This document shows positions 38,065-51,130 of a stretch of DNA of 64,000 nt, piece after piece (the stretch's first letter is position 1; every line of letters starts with the position of its first letter). This stretch comes from Meloidogyne chitwoodi (lineage: Eukaryota > Nematoda > Chromadorea > Rhabditida > Meloidogynidae), in NCBI GenBank assembly GCA_015183035.1, contig JACZZP010000002.1, positions 1,054,001 to 1,118,000 on the forward strand, in the 5' to 3' direction. Below the pieces are notes generated by a model. The model ran no database searches and was not told the DNA's origin. It was given only the letters and a program-made list of their open reading frames with translations. The position numbers were made by a program, and so were the translations under genes.

Positions 38065-39370
38065 TTATCTTCTTTTATCTTCTTTTATACTAAAAATAAC
38101 TTTATGTCGAATATCAAAAAAAGCACAACAATGATAGGCTATTGAAAGGAAAACATCAATATATTCAGTTATTGCAAAAATATCATACACTAAAATTTAA
38201 TTTAATTTTAAAATAAAATTAAATTTAAAAATAACTAATAGTTATGCATCTTTTCCAATAAAGAACAAAAGCACCAAATAAAATAGGCATTGAAATAATA
38301 AATAAAATTGTTATTAATATTTTTATATAATAAGAAATACGTCCCTAAATTAATTAAATAAATATTATTTTAATTAAATTAAATTACATAAGGATTTAAA
38401 TAATAAAGTGATTGTGAATGACAAATAACATTTGTTATAAAAAATCCAATAGCAAAACCACCAAAAGCATAAAAGAAAATAACATGATATGCTTTAATTT
38501 AAATTAATTTAAATTAATTTAATTTAAATAAAATTTACATATAAATTCTCTTTCACCAACAACAGAAAGGGCAATAAGAAATATTAATTCAAATGACCCA
38601 AATATTAAATATAAATATTTACTTAATTTATATATTTTTGGCCAATTAAAATTAATATTTTGAAGACGACCATAACGATAAACTTTAAATTAATTAAAAA
38701 TATATTTAAATAAATAAATACATCCAATAGTAATTTCAATAATTCTTAAAGGAATATGAAAAAGAAAAGTAAATTGCCAAAAAATTCCTTTAAAAATAAA
38801 TATATTAATTAATTTATTTAAAAATAATAATTACTTTCCATTGGTAAATTAATAATACGAGAAAGTGAAGGTAATTTTGCTCTCTTTTTTATTTAAAAAA
38901 TAATTAATTAATTAATTAATTAATTAAATAATTAAATAATTACCCCACATTGCCAATTATAATTACTTTAAATTAAAAAAAAATTAAAAAATATTTTATT
39001 TATTTAATTACCTTATTTCATCATTATGTACAATTAATGCTGTTATTATTGAACCAAAAGCACCAAAAAAAGGAGGAATACAACCAAGAAAAAAACTTTA
39101 AAAGAAAATAAATATTTATTTATTTAATTATTAAATTTACAGATTTAATGGATTAATTTTAAATAATTCTTTTATTTCCAATTTATTTTCTTCTAATTTT
39201 TTTAAATAAATTGATTTAAATCTTTTATTATTATTATTTATTTTTTTTAAATTATTTTCTTTAATTTCTGATTTTGAAATAAAAACATTAGAAGGTAATA
39301 ATGTTGAAGAATAATTAAATGTTGATTTTGAAGGATATATTTTATTATTATTATTATTAGAAAAAGACAT
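38065..39370 (-). CDS. PGAP2: PGAP2-like GPI-anchor remodelling protein (Frag1/DRAM/Sfk1 family)
   Basis: Golgi multi-pass protein needed for fatty-acid remodelling of GPI anchors. Reading from 39370, a low-complexity Asn/Lys-rich N-terminus precedes FFLGCIPPFFGAFGSIITAL then IVHNDEIS, the first TM and first luminal loop typical of PGAP2, then NWQCG and LPSLSRIINLP. Further TMs include KYLYLIFGSFELIFLIALSV, VIFFYAFGGFAIGFFITNVI and ILITILFIISMPILFGAFVL. The diagnostic C-terminal block is VYDIFAITEYIDVFLSIAYH then CCAFFDIRHKVI. It has about eight introns, some under 50 nt. It runs convergently into the P-type ATPase. Confidence 0.82.
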
Positions 39371-39959
39371 ATTTATTTTTTTAAATAAAATAATTTAATA
39401 ATATTTTAATTAAATAATAATAATTAAATTATAATTAATAATATATTTTTATGTTAAATTAATTTAATTTAAAATATAATAATAATAATAATATTTTATT
39501 TTGGTCATTGTCATTAGAAGAAAAATATTTATTTTTATTTTTAAAAAATTCAAGTTCCAGATGGATGACCACAAAAAGAATCAAAAAATGAATTAATGGA
39601 TTATAAATAAATATATATTCTCTCCTTTTTTTATTTTAATATATTTATTTATTTTTTTTGACTGTCGATTAGCTGCTAAAAAATGAAAGCGGAAGCAGAA
39701 CAAGTATTAAAAAATAAAAACAGGCCCTTGAAATATTTGTTTTCTAAAGCGCAAATTGAAAAAAGAGAACAAAAAATAATTGAAAAGAATTTTTTATTTC
39801 TTCAAATATTTATTAGAATAATAAAATAAATAAATTTATTATTATAACAAATAAAAATTAATTAATTGAAAATTAAAAATAATAATAAAAATTAATAAAA
39901 TTATTTATTTATAATAATGAAAGAAATTAAAAATAAATTAATTTTAATAAATATTTTAA
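39371..39959. other. Intergenic AT-rich spacer
   Basis: 589 bp between two - strand genes. A slightly GC-richer patch lies at 39540-39600 and 39660-39720 with no coding signal. Nothing else recognised. Confidence 0.5.
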
Positions 39960-42492
39960 TTATTTTGGTATAACAATTGGTAATAAATTAATAACAATAA
40001 AATGTAACCAATTTGGTAATTCTTCAATCTATTTTAAAATTATTAATAATATTTATATATTTATTAAATATACTTACCATTTCTAAATTATTATAATTAT
40101 AATTAAATAATAAATTAAATAATATTTTAATAAAATTAGAAAATATTGTTAATGTTGGCCAATTCTTAATTTTTTATTTTATTTTTATTTAAATAAAAAA
40201 TAAAATAAAACTAACAGAGAAAATACTTTTTTGTAAAATAGAATTAGCTTCAATAGAAAAACAAGAAGCTAATATTCCTTCAATAAATAAATTACCAGAA
40301 GTTGTCATTGGAGAATAAATTCCTTTTTCTTTAATTATATCAATATTTATTATTGGTTGAATAATTAAAAACTTTAAAAATTAAATTAAATTATTTAATT
40401 GAAAAACTTCTTTTTCTCCTTCTAATTCAGTAAAAAGGCAATCACCAATTTTAACATTTTTAGCATAAATTATTTTAGAAATTGAATTAATTGTTTTTAT
40501 ATTAATTTTTTTAGTATTAAAACAATCATTTCCTTTATAAACATAAATAAAATGTTTTTCTGTTATTTTTAATATTCTTCCATCTAATAATTTTATACTA
40601 ATAAAATTAGCTAATTGATTTGGTACCTTTTTTAAAATAATTAAAAATAATTAAAATAAAATATACTCTATGTATCCAACGTTCAACTTTACTTAAAACA
40701 ATATGAGAATTATTAATTGAATAAATCTTTAATTAATTTAAAATTAATTAAATTAAAATAATTAAATATTATTACCCAATCATTAATTGATAATTTATTT
40801 ATTTTATTTAATTTTCCATTAGATAAACGTATATTATTATCACTACTAAAACATTGAAAATAAGAAGATGAACTACTAGGTTGTGTATAATAATAATAAC
40901 TACCACCACCAGGATCATAATAACCATTTCCTTGTCCATTTCCTTCATATCCTCCTACTTGTCCTTCTTCTTCAATAACTTCAATTTGAGTATTTTCTGG
41001 AACTTCTATTTCCTTTAAATTAAATAATAATATTATTATTATTATTTAATTTAAATTAAATTTACCGCACATTGACGATTAAATCGTCGATTATTTTTTC
41101 TTGTCATATTACGATCACAAATTATTCGTTTTCTTTGTTTTTGTAAATTAATTAATTTTTTTTCTTTCTTAAAATTATTATTATTTATTTAAAAATAAAT
41201 TAATTAATTAATTTTACTTTATTATTTTGTTCATTTTCTTCAATTTTATTTTCTTCAATAAAAGGCCCTTGTATTACTTCATTATCTAAAATTATTTGTT
41301 TATTTTCATTTATTTGTTCAGGAAATAATTTTTCATTTTTTAAAGGTCCAGTAGCCAATTTATTTGTCTTTTTAAAAAAAAATTATTTTTTAATTTAATT
41401 AAAATAAAAACTTTAATAATATTATTTTTTTCTTCATTTTTTTTATTTAATTTAAATGGTAATTTTTCTTGTTTTTTAGAAGTATAATTAATAGTAGTAG
41501 TAGTAATAAATTTATTATTTAAAGATAATTCAAATTTATTAATTAAATGTTTAACTACTTCTGGTTCAATTAATAAATTAAGTTTTTCTGGTCTTGGTAA
41601 ACAAGGTATTCGATTAATAAATACTTTATATTTAATTCTAATTAATTAATTAATTAATTAATTATAATTAAATTATAACCCTTTAATATCTTCTTTAATA
41701 ATATTACTAATATAATCAAATGCATATTGTCTTTTATTATTATTATTATTAAATACTTCACCACCATATATTATATTTCCTAAACTTATATTGGCAATAC
41801 CACGATCTAATAAAATATATTATTTAAATTAAAAATAAGAAGAAAACCTTCAGAATTAATTAAACCATTCCAATAACAACAACGAAGAAGAAATCTAAAA
41901 TAAATTATAAAATTAAAAATTAAAAAATAAAACAATTGTTGATCATCTAAATTATTATTAATATTAGATAATGGTCCAATTCCTCCAACCCAATTATTTT
42001 TTTTACAATAATTATTTCCAAAAGCTAATTGACATTTCTTTTTAAAAAATAAATAAATATTTAAATAAATAAATTTACAGCAATTTGTGGTTTATAATAT
42101 TTTGCTTCAATATCATTTAAAGGTTTAGGTATTGTTGAACTAAATGATTTTCTAAAAAATCCATCAGGTTGTTTATTAACACGATAAAAATTAGAATTAT
42201 TTAAAAAAGGTTTTCCAAATGCATTCCAACCAAAACAATTTGGTTGAGCACATCCTTTTAATTTTAATAAATAATTAAATTATTTTTAAATTAAATTTAC
42301 CAAGAATTGGATGACCACTAGGCAAAATCTAAAATTAAATTAAATTATAAATATATAATTTATTAAATTTAAATAAACCTCTAAACTAAATGGAATTGCA
42401 GATTCACCACAAAATGAACAAAAAATATTTTTTATTAAATTATTAAAAATAAAAATTCCAACAATTTTTAAAATTAAAAATAATAGCCACAT
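39960..42492 (-). CDS. Hedgehog-related secreted protein with Hint domain (quahog/warthog class)
   Basis: Nematode hedgehog-related proteins are secreted and self-cleaved by a C-terminal Hint (Hog) domain. The first exon (from 42492) encodes a hydrophobic signal peptide MWLLFLILKIVGIFIFN and then FCSFCGESAIPFSLE. The next gives HPILGKCAQPNCFGWNAFGK, a Cys-containing N-terminal domain I associate with the QUA-1-like type (less sure). A low-complexity linker ends in a Gly/Tyr-rich stretch (GNGQGNGYYDPGGGSYYYY). The Hint domain starts at QCFSSDNNIRLSNGK (cleavage Cys; GCF in most family members). It continues with LSINDWIYSINN, VERWIHRVPNQLANFISIKL, LKITEKHFIYVYKGNDC with the T-x-x-H motif, VKIGDCLFTELEG and GIYSPMTTSGNLFIEGILAS plus CFS. 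About 14 exons, many under 120 nt. Confidence 0.82.
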
Positions 42493-43158
42493 ATTTAATT
42501 TATTTTTATTTATTAAAAAAAATAAAATAATGTTTTATTAATTAAATATTAATTTATATAAATAAATAAAAATAACCGGATTTATTTAAAATAAATTAAT
42601 TAAATATATTCATGGTGGCATTTATAATATTTTATCAATTTGTGGTTTACCTATATATTTTTTTATTTTTTATAAAAAAAATTAAATCGCTAATAAAAAC
42701 CCTTTACTTTTACTTTTAATTAATTAAGAATTCTCAATAATATAATTTCATCAAAATTTGACCCAAATCAAATATGACTTAACATATTTTCTCTCTCCGG
42801 ATTAAAAAATATTGAGAAAGAATTTAATTTTTTTGTCCTTTTTTGAAAGTTTTTTTTAATTAAATTAATTTAAAGAATTTAAATAATAATTTATAAATAT
42901 TTTAAAAAAATTAGATTATTTTACTGAAATAAAGTATGTAACATTTTAATAAAATAATTTTAATTATATTTAAAATAGCTTTTATTTTAATAATTAAAAT
43001 AATTTATTACAAAATTATATTAGTATAAAAACACTTCAAAATCAATGTAACATTTAACTACTAAATCCACTACTGGTTTAACTATCATTTAAAACGATAC
43101 GTCCTTGAAGGTAATATAATAATATTAATTTTCTTATATTTTTTAAATTAAAGTGATC
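42493..43158. other. Intergenic between divergent genes
   Basis: 666 bp, AT-rich, presumably containing promoters of the hedgehog-related gene and the FLYWCH gene. No further structure recognised. Confidence 0.5.
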
Positions 43159-43685
43159 ATGCATCGGTTCCGACTACCACAAGGGAAAGATCGAGTAAAA
43201 CGCCGAGCAGACTATGAAGAACTTCGAAAGTTCAACACCGTTCATGCCTTCAACAATTGGTGGAAAGCAGGAGAGCGAGAAAATTGGAGGATCAATTCAC
43301 GTCATCCCCATGTTTCTGGTACTGTGGAATATTGGCAATGCTCGGTATTTTTTTTTCAAAATTTATAAATAATATTTTTATTTAATTTTTAGTCCATTGA
43401 AGGACGTCGTCACACTTGCCCTGCTCGTCTACGCATTACCTTCGACAGAGACAACAGATTCGTTGATGTTTGTCGGGCTAAAGAACGTCCACATAACCAT
43501 CAAACTGTGGAGACCAACGTTTGTTCTTTTGAACATAAAATTGAGTAAAATTCTTCTAATTTGTTTAGATAAACGATGACAAAACGGAAGTACAAGAGAC
43601 TATCCAGATGGAACCATATCCTATACAAAGGGCAAGGATCATTACTATCAACGCTTCTGGCTCCAATGTTACTAATGCTACTTGA
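43159..43685 (+). CDS. FLYWCH-type zinc-finger protein
   Basis: Three exons (43159-43344, 43393-43518, 43569-43685) give about 142 aa. The conserved part is NNWWKAGERENWRINSRHPH, EYWQCSSIEGRRHTCPARLR and VDVCRAKERPHNHQ. This matches the FLYWCH/WRKY-GCM1-like C2H2 layout: W-x-C, then C-x-A-R, then H-x-H. In C. elegans such proteins (flh genes) are transcriptional regulators; DNA binding here is inferred. The first ATG is at 43159. An N-terminal exon upstream is possible, because the finger normally begins with an F-x-Y-x-x-x-G block that is degenerate here. After the stop, an open stretch to 43800 is probably 3' UTR. Confidence 0.72.
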
Positions 43686-44140
43686 TCAAACAGTCGAGAC
43701 ATACAAAAATGGTCAAATATATAAATCTATAGAAGATTTTTCTAATTGTACATATATAATGGATAGGATTGATTGGTGGAAATATTTAGAAAAAATGTAA
43801 AAATGCGCACTTCTTTTTTTACAAACATGAATTTGCTTGTTTTCTCTAATTATAATAGATTATACATATAACCATATATTTATTGTATTTATTGTAAAAT
43901 AAATTAAAATATATAATATATATGTTAAAACTATATTTGCTAGAGTTAGTAAAAGAATAAATAATGTTTACCTGAAAATAGAGCCCGGAACGGATCGAAT
44001 TTTGATTTGAATATTTATGTATGGCATTTTATTTATTGGAAATATTTTAGTTTAACAAATTTTTTATAAAAAAATTTATATTACTCCTAAATCTTTTTTC
44101 ACTTAAAAATTTTAATTTTGTTACCTATTTTTATTTAGAT
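43686..44140. other. Spacer, FLYWCH to NSMCE2
   Basis: 455 bp, non-coding, with AT-rich repeats (ATATATAT near 43915). An ATTTTTATTTAG acceptor-like site ends 2 nt before the NSMCE2 ATG. Confidence 0.45.
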
Positions 44141-45264
44141 ATGCGACGAATTTCGTCAGAAAATCGTAGTTCCGTTTCCGTTAATGATGACGAAGAAGAG
44201 ATGGAAATTGATGAAGATTATGAATCCACTTATGCTGAGGTTTGTGAGCCACAACGTGAAAGAAGACAAACTTCTCAAAATGTTTTGGTTCCACCTGGAC
44301 AACGTGGTGCAAATCACATTGACATGTTCAATCTTATACAACAAGGTGTTAGTTACAGGTACTAATATTCTATAATTTAAATGTTTATTGCCATAACAGT
44401 GGGAAAATTGTTAATCTGTTGTCAAAGAGTAAAAACACTGAACAACTCAAAAGGATGGAAAGTCTTATTGGGCGACTTGCAAAATTTGATAAAGATTTGG
44501 ATTTAGACAGGCGTGCAATAGATGAGACAAATCGGCAACATTCAAAAGACAATTCTGACAAGAAGATTTTGCATACACAATTTAATACTATGTAAGTTTT
44601 TTTTATTATTTTTGGAACATTTTATTTTAGAAGAGAATCGCTCCAAGTGGAAGATCCTGGAAGACATCAACAAGAAATTGGACAAATTAGTTCTCGCCTT
44701 GCAGGTTATGTAAAAACTATACAACAAACTTCTCAACAAAACATTGAAAGAAATAATAGTATTGTTGAAGAAGAGGATGGAGAGGGGGATGACGATGATA
44801 TGGAAATGCTCAATCATTATATATCAGACAAGGATCCATTTACCAAAAAACGGATACAAGAACCTGTTAAAAATCCTGTATGTATAGGAAAAATATTTAA
44901 TTTATCTATAAGCTAAAACCAATAGACTAATGATAGGGGCAACGAATTGGGTAAATTTAATAATACCTTTATATTTTTTTGCTTTTGGGTCATCTCATAA
45001 ATTTTCAATATTTCTTTTAGATTTGTGGACATGTTTACGAACGTGAATCAGTAGAGGAACATATCAGATTCCAGAAAAGCCGTCGTCAGCTTTATCAATG
45101 TCCAGTTCAACGTTGTACAAACAAGCAACTTCTAAGCATGGAGGTTCTTTGATTTTAAAGATAATATATAATTTATTATTTTAAGCAACTGATGCCCTTT
45201 CCAGAATTTTTTAAATTTGTGCGACGTGTTCGAAGCCGATCACGAGCAAAATCACGAAGCTAAT
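44141..45264 (+). CDS. NSMCE2: NSMCE2/MMS21-like SUMO E3 ligase of the SMC5/6 complex
   Basis: SUMO ligase subunit that binds the SMC5 arm and works in recombinational repair and replication-fork stability. The N-terminus is acidic (DDEEEMEIDEDYESTYAEV). A helical region follows (IRESLQVEDPGRHQQEIGQI, SSRLAGYVKTIQQTSQQN). The C-terminal SP-RING begins DPFTKKRIQEPVKNP and continues across an intron into ICGHVYERESVEEHI and QLYQCPVQRCTNKQL, giving the zinc ligands C-x-H ... C-x4-C and the family hallmark C-G-H-x-Y. It ends in an Arg/Ser-rich tail (RRVRSRSRAKSRS) that is unusual for the family. Convergent with PIG-C, 185 bp between stops. Confidence 0.85.
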
Positions 45265-45449
45265 TTATCAAACAGGTCACGGTCTAATTCAAATAACGGG
45301 AACACATAAAAAATTATTTGTTGACCTAAAATATTTTTAATTTAAAAGCTCACTTTATTTTGTTATTTCATTATGTAAAATGGATTGGAATGTAAAAATT
45401 TTAAACATTAAAATTAATTAACCAGAGTAGGAGATTCAGTATCCGTTTC

Positions 45450-46607
45450 CTAATTCTTTGTTTCAACTAAATGTTTTGCTCTTAATGTCACTTCATCCCA
45501 TGGTCCATGAATTGTGCTGAATTATACTTATTATACTATTTATAAATGATTTAAAAACCTCTTCCATTGCTGCATTCTAAATAACAAACTGGGAAATAGT
45601 CCAATTAATAGAAAATGAAGGTTTAAATGGAGAACTGCAAGAACTTTGTTTAATAATGCCAAAATTCCCATAGATATAACTGCCAATGGTAACAAGAAAA
45701 GGAAGGTTACGTTGGGTGATCGAGATAATAATACTTAAAAAATAAATAAGAATTTAAAATATTTTTAAAACTATTTCTGAGTTGTGGCCAAAAGCAAAAT
45801 AGTTGAAGAGATAGCCCCAACAAAAGAAAAGCGAGAGGATCATTATTAATACGAGATATCAGGAACACTGAAGCTGATAAACAAATGTTCACTGACAGTG
45901 CTTTAGACGCACTAAAGATTTTTGCCAATTAAAAAAATTAAAACTAACATTGTATAGGACTCCATCCCATAATCATGAACTAAAAGACTAATCAAGAAAA
46001 GAATAATTGCACTAGCCCAAACACTGTCCGTACTTATGGTAGTAGTTAGGGTTCTTAACAAAGTAACTTTATAAATATAATTTAAAGAAAAACCTGATTA
46101 CTGGAGTAAATGTATAACCAAAGGTAAAAATAGTAATCAAAGTTCGACAATGATATCTTCCACTTAGACAAAATCCTTCATAACATAATATCACAAGTGT
46201 CAAAAGAACAAAGCAGATGGTTATATTGATAAACAAAATTATTTGAGTATCGAAAAATTCTAATCGACAAAACTCGAAAATAACTTAAAAAAGTGTTAGA
46301 ACTAACATAAGAAAACTTGCCCAAATAAATAATGACTAAATCAACTTGAGACATTAATGTTGCACCGCCGCGTATTGCTTCAAGGAGCGGATACTTAACA
46401 ACATCAACTAAAATATTTCATAATAAAAAAATCCACATTTTAAAAACCGTTTGTACGCAACTTATCAAGAAACAAAGCTTCATCCATATAATTGTCCGGG
46501 AAAGGTTGATGTTTGTAGAGAACCTTCTCCCATTTAACAGGATTCAGAGGGTGTGTTATTTTATTAATTGAAAATGATTTATTTAAAACAGAACGTGTTA
46601 TTACCAT
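45450..46607 (-). CDS. PIGC: PIG-C, GPI-GlcNAc transferase subunit
   Basis: Subunit of the ER complex that makes GlcNAc-phosphatidylinositol, the first step of GPI-anchor synthesis. Reading from 46607, [20 protein letters not shown] is the family's N-terminal signature. TMs follow ([28 protein letters not shown]), then [20 protein letters not shown] and [20 protein letters not shown], then [38 protein letters not shown] and [18 protein letters not shown]. The C-terminus is [16 protein letters not shown] (GPWDEA motif). Eight or so exons. It lies 190 bp behind NKAP on the same strand and is a candidate second gene of a two-gene operon. PGAP2, also of GPI biology, is 6 kb away. Confidence 0.88.
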
Positions 46608-46797
46608 TGTCTTATTAATATTAAAACAAACATTTCTAAAAAAATTAAGAAATCAGCAATTTAAATAAAAGATAAACTTCAATAGTTAAATATGAAACAT
46701 TACTTATATTAATTCTATTTATGCAAACCAAAAGGTATAATAAAAAAATATATAAGTTTAATGTTGAGAAAATAAAAGAAAATTACCAGATAATAAA

Positions 46798-48358
<1,561 letters not shown>

Positions 48359-48688
48359 ATAAAATTGAAAAAAAAATTAAAAAATAAGATGTTAAAGAAA
48401 TAAGGTCTGGTTAAATGAGATTTTGGAAAAAATGTGTGAATGAATCAGAACTGAACTGGCGGTACTGAAATCATAATGCCAATGAACTAAATATTTAATT
48501 GAATTTTCATTTTAAAATTCACGTAATTGTTGTTTATCGAAATATAAATGTAAAAATGCCAAATCCACATTTATAAAAATCTTATGATGTATACATACGC
48601 TCATAACTTTAATTTAGAAACGGATTTCATGATATTTTTTTACAATCTGTTTTAATTGCCAATCTAATAAAAATTAAATTTCAGCTAT
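48359..48688. other. Divergent promoter region, NKAP / BRCT gene
   Basis: 330 bp between two divergent ATGs. AT-rich; TAAATTTCAG, an acceptor-like site, ends 4 nt before the BRCT gene ATG, suggesting a trans-spliced leader. Confidence 0.5.
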
Positions 48689-50216
48689 ATGGAACCAGAA
48701 ACGAACAGTTCTTACAAGTCGAAGGCGTTTAATGGAGTTCTTATGTCTTTCACAGGGATAAGTATGGATAAAGAGGTATACTTTTCTATATGAAACATAT
48801 TTATCTAAATATTTAGATGGAGCTTACAAATTTAGTTAATGAAATGGGTGGTAAATGTACAACAGAGTTTGACGAGAACGTTACTCATCTAATTGCCAAT
48901 ACTTGTGATAATCAGTCACCAAAATATATTGTAATCATTTTATTCATTTAATATTAACTTGTCATAATATAAAAGGCAGCCAGACGTCGCAGAATACCTG
49001 TAATTCTTCCAGTATGGATTCAAGATGCTTATTCAAACGCAGATCCTATTTCCGATTTTTTATCTGAGGAAACTATTGACATTTACAGGACTCCTATCTT
49101 CTCTGGATGTGTAATTATTTATTATTTTTGAATTGCTTTATCTGTATCATTTAAAGGAAATTACAATTTCTGGATTCACTTCCAATGAGCGTGTAGAAAT
49201 TGGCCGTATGCTTGAATTGCATGGAGGAAAGTTTACTGGACAAATGATCAAAAATAGCTGTACACACTTGATAGCTGCCAATAATTCAGGGGAGAAGTTT
49301 CGTCGTGCTAAAGAATGGAAAAGCATTTACATTGTTAATGAAACATGGCTTCGAAAATCTATTGAATATGTAAGACTTTAGTTTAAATAATTAACGTTTT
49401 CATATTTTTAGAAGTTTAGATTTGACGAAAATGACCCAGTCTATTCTGTTGAGATGTCAGATAGCATATCTATTCTGGACAATTGTATGGAACCAGAAAC
49501 GTACAATTCCTTCAAGTCTAAGTCATTTAATGGAGTTTTTATATCTTTCACAGGGATAAGTAAGGATAAACTGGTATACTTTTGTATTTAAAGCTTATAA
49601 AATTTATCTAAATATTTAGATGGAGCTTACCAATTTAGTTAATGAAATGGGTGGTAAATGTACAACAGAGTTTGACGAAAACGTTACTCATCTAATTGCC
49701 AATACTTGTGATAATCAGTCACCAAAATATATTGTAATCATTTTATTCATTTAATATTAACTTGTCATAATATAAAAGGCAGCCAGACGTCGCAGAATAC
49801 CTGTAATTCTTCCACTATGGATTCAAGATGCTTATTCAAACGCAGATCCTATTTCCGATTTTTTATCTGAGGAAAATATTGACATTTACAGGACTCCAAT
49901 CTTCTCTGGATGTGTAATTATTTATTATTTTTGAATTGCTTTATCTGTATCATTTGTAGGAAATTACAATTTCTGGATTCACTTCCAATGAGCGTGTAGA
50001 AATGGGCCGTTTGCTTGAATTGCATGGAGGAAAGTTTACTGGACAAATGATCAAAAATAGCTGTACACACTTGATAGCTGCCAATAATTCAGGGGAGAAG
50101 TTTCGTCGTGCTAAAGAATGGAAAAGCATTTACATTGTTAATGAAAAATGGCTTCGAAAATCTATTGAATATGTAAGACTTTAGTTTAAATAATTAACGT
50201 TTTCATATTTTTAGAA
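48689..50216 (+). repeat. Direct 804-bp tandem duplication within the BRCT gene
   Basis: Copy 1 runs about 48689-49427 and copy 2 about 49493-50216. Corresponding points include ATGGAGCTTAC at 48817 and 49621. The introns match almost base for base, including the GTAATCATTTTATTCATTTA intron. Divergence is concentrated near the 5' end of each copy (AACAGTTCTTAC versus TACAATTCCTTC). Confidence 0.95.
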
Positions 50217-50262
50217 GGTTCGACTAAACGAGTCAAGATTTGCTTTTGATCGCGAGAACTGA
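48689..50262 (+). CDS. Four-BRCT protein, internally duplicated TopBP1/mus-101 BRCT1-2 module
   Basis: BRCT pairs of TopBP1/Dpb11 bind phosphopeptides (for example Rad9 and Treslin) in replication initiation and checkpoint signalling. Each half reads MELTNLVNEMGGKCTTEFDE then NVTHLIA, IPVILPVWIQDAY, IYRTPIFSGCEITISGF, LELHGGKFTGQMIKNSCTHL and EWKSIYIVNETWLRKSIEY. The order and motifs match TopBP1 BRCT1 plus BRCT2, including the PIF-x-GC-x-I-x-x-x-G start of BRCT2. The two halves are near-identical in exons and introns, offset by 804 bp, and linked by FRFDENDPVYSVEMSDSISI. The protein is about 425-430 aa and ends SRFAFDREN, lacking the later BRCTs and the ATR-activating region of TopBP1. Either it is a truncated duplicate with the full gene elsewhere, or a highly reduced orthologue. 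Confidence 0.85.
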
Positions 50263-50441
50263 TTAATTAAAAAATTTTGAAATTTATCTTTATACTACAT
50301 TGTTATTCACGAGTAATTTTGTTTTATTAACGATCAAAGCTTTTGAATTTTTCAATAAATTTAATTTTAATATTTATGAATATTTATTTTTTTTCTATTT
50401 CCTTTGCTGACTGAATTTCATTATTTTTATTAATTTTAATT

Positions 50442-51130
50442 TTTTAAATTTATATTAGTTTTACAAATAATTTAAAATAATTCGACTCTTTTCAATCATC
50501 ATGCCAGTTGTTAATGTTTATTCTACTTCAGTAACATCAGAAAATGTTTCACGTTTTGAGCTTCTTGCCTGGGTAAATAATTGTCTTCAGGTTTGTATTT
50601 TATTATCGTTTAAATTGTGTACAATTTTTTAAATAATTACTTTTCAGTCTAATCTCACAAAAATTGAAGAAATGGCATCGGGTGCTGCATATTGTCAGCT
50701 TACTGACTTACTTTTTCCAACACGTGTACCACTCAAAAAGGTTTATTTAAGCAAGGTTTTTATATAAAAATATTTTTTAGGTTAAATGGAATAGCAGACA
50801 AGAAGTTGATTGGTTGAATAATTGGCGAATTTTGCAACATTCTTGGAAGGATATTGGAATTGATAGGGTTTTTTTATAACAATTTTTGTATTTGATTTTA
50901 TTCATATTATTGAAAATACTTCACTAATGTTTTTAAGGGATAACCAATAATTAATGTTTTTAAAATATAAAAAGTTTTAATTTAATATTTTAGCCAATTC
51001 CTGTCCAAAGTTTATTGCGTGCCAAATTTCAAGATAATTTTGAGTTTCTTCAATGGTTTAAAAAATTTTTTGATGCGAACTATGATGGACACGAATATGA
51101 CCCAGCTGCTGCAAGAAACAACGAGGTTTA
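50442..51130 (+). repeat. Segmental duplication of EB1 5' region (copy 1)
   Basis: About 690 bp matching 55231-55921 with almost no differences (one visible: CAGCTTACTGAC versus CAACTTACTGAC). It covers the promoter-proximal sequence, the first four coding exons and three complete introns. Offset 4,789 bp, same orientation. Confidence 0.95.

Noticed and set aside
43686..43800. Open stretch continuing after the FLYWCH stop
   Set aside because: It is only open in a different frame from the spliced finger exons and carries no motif; treated as 3' UTR.
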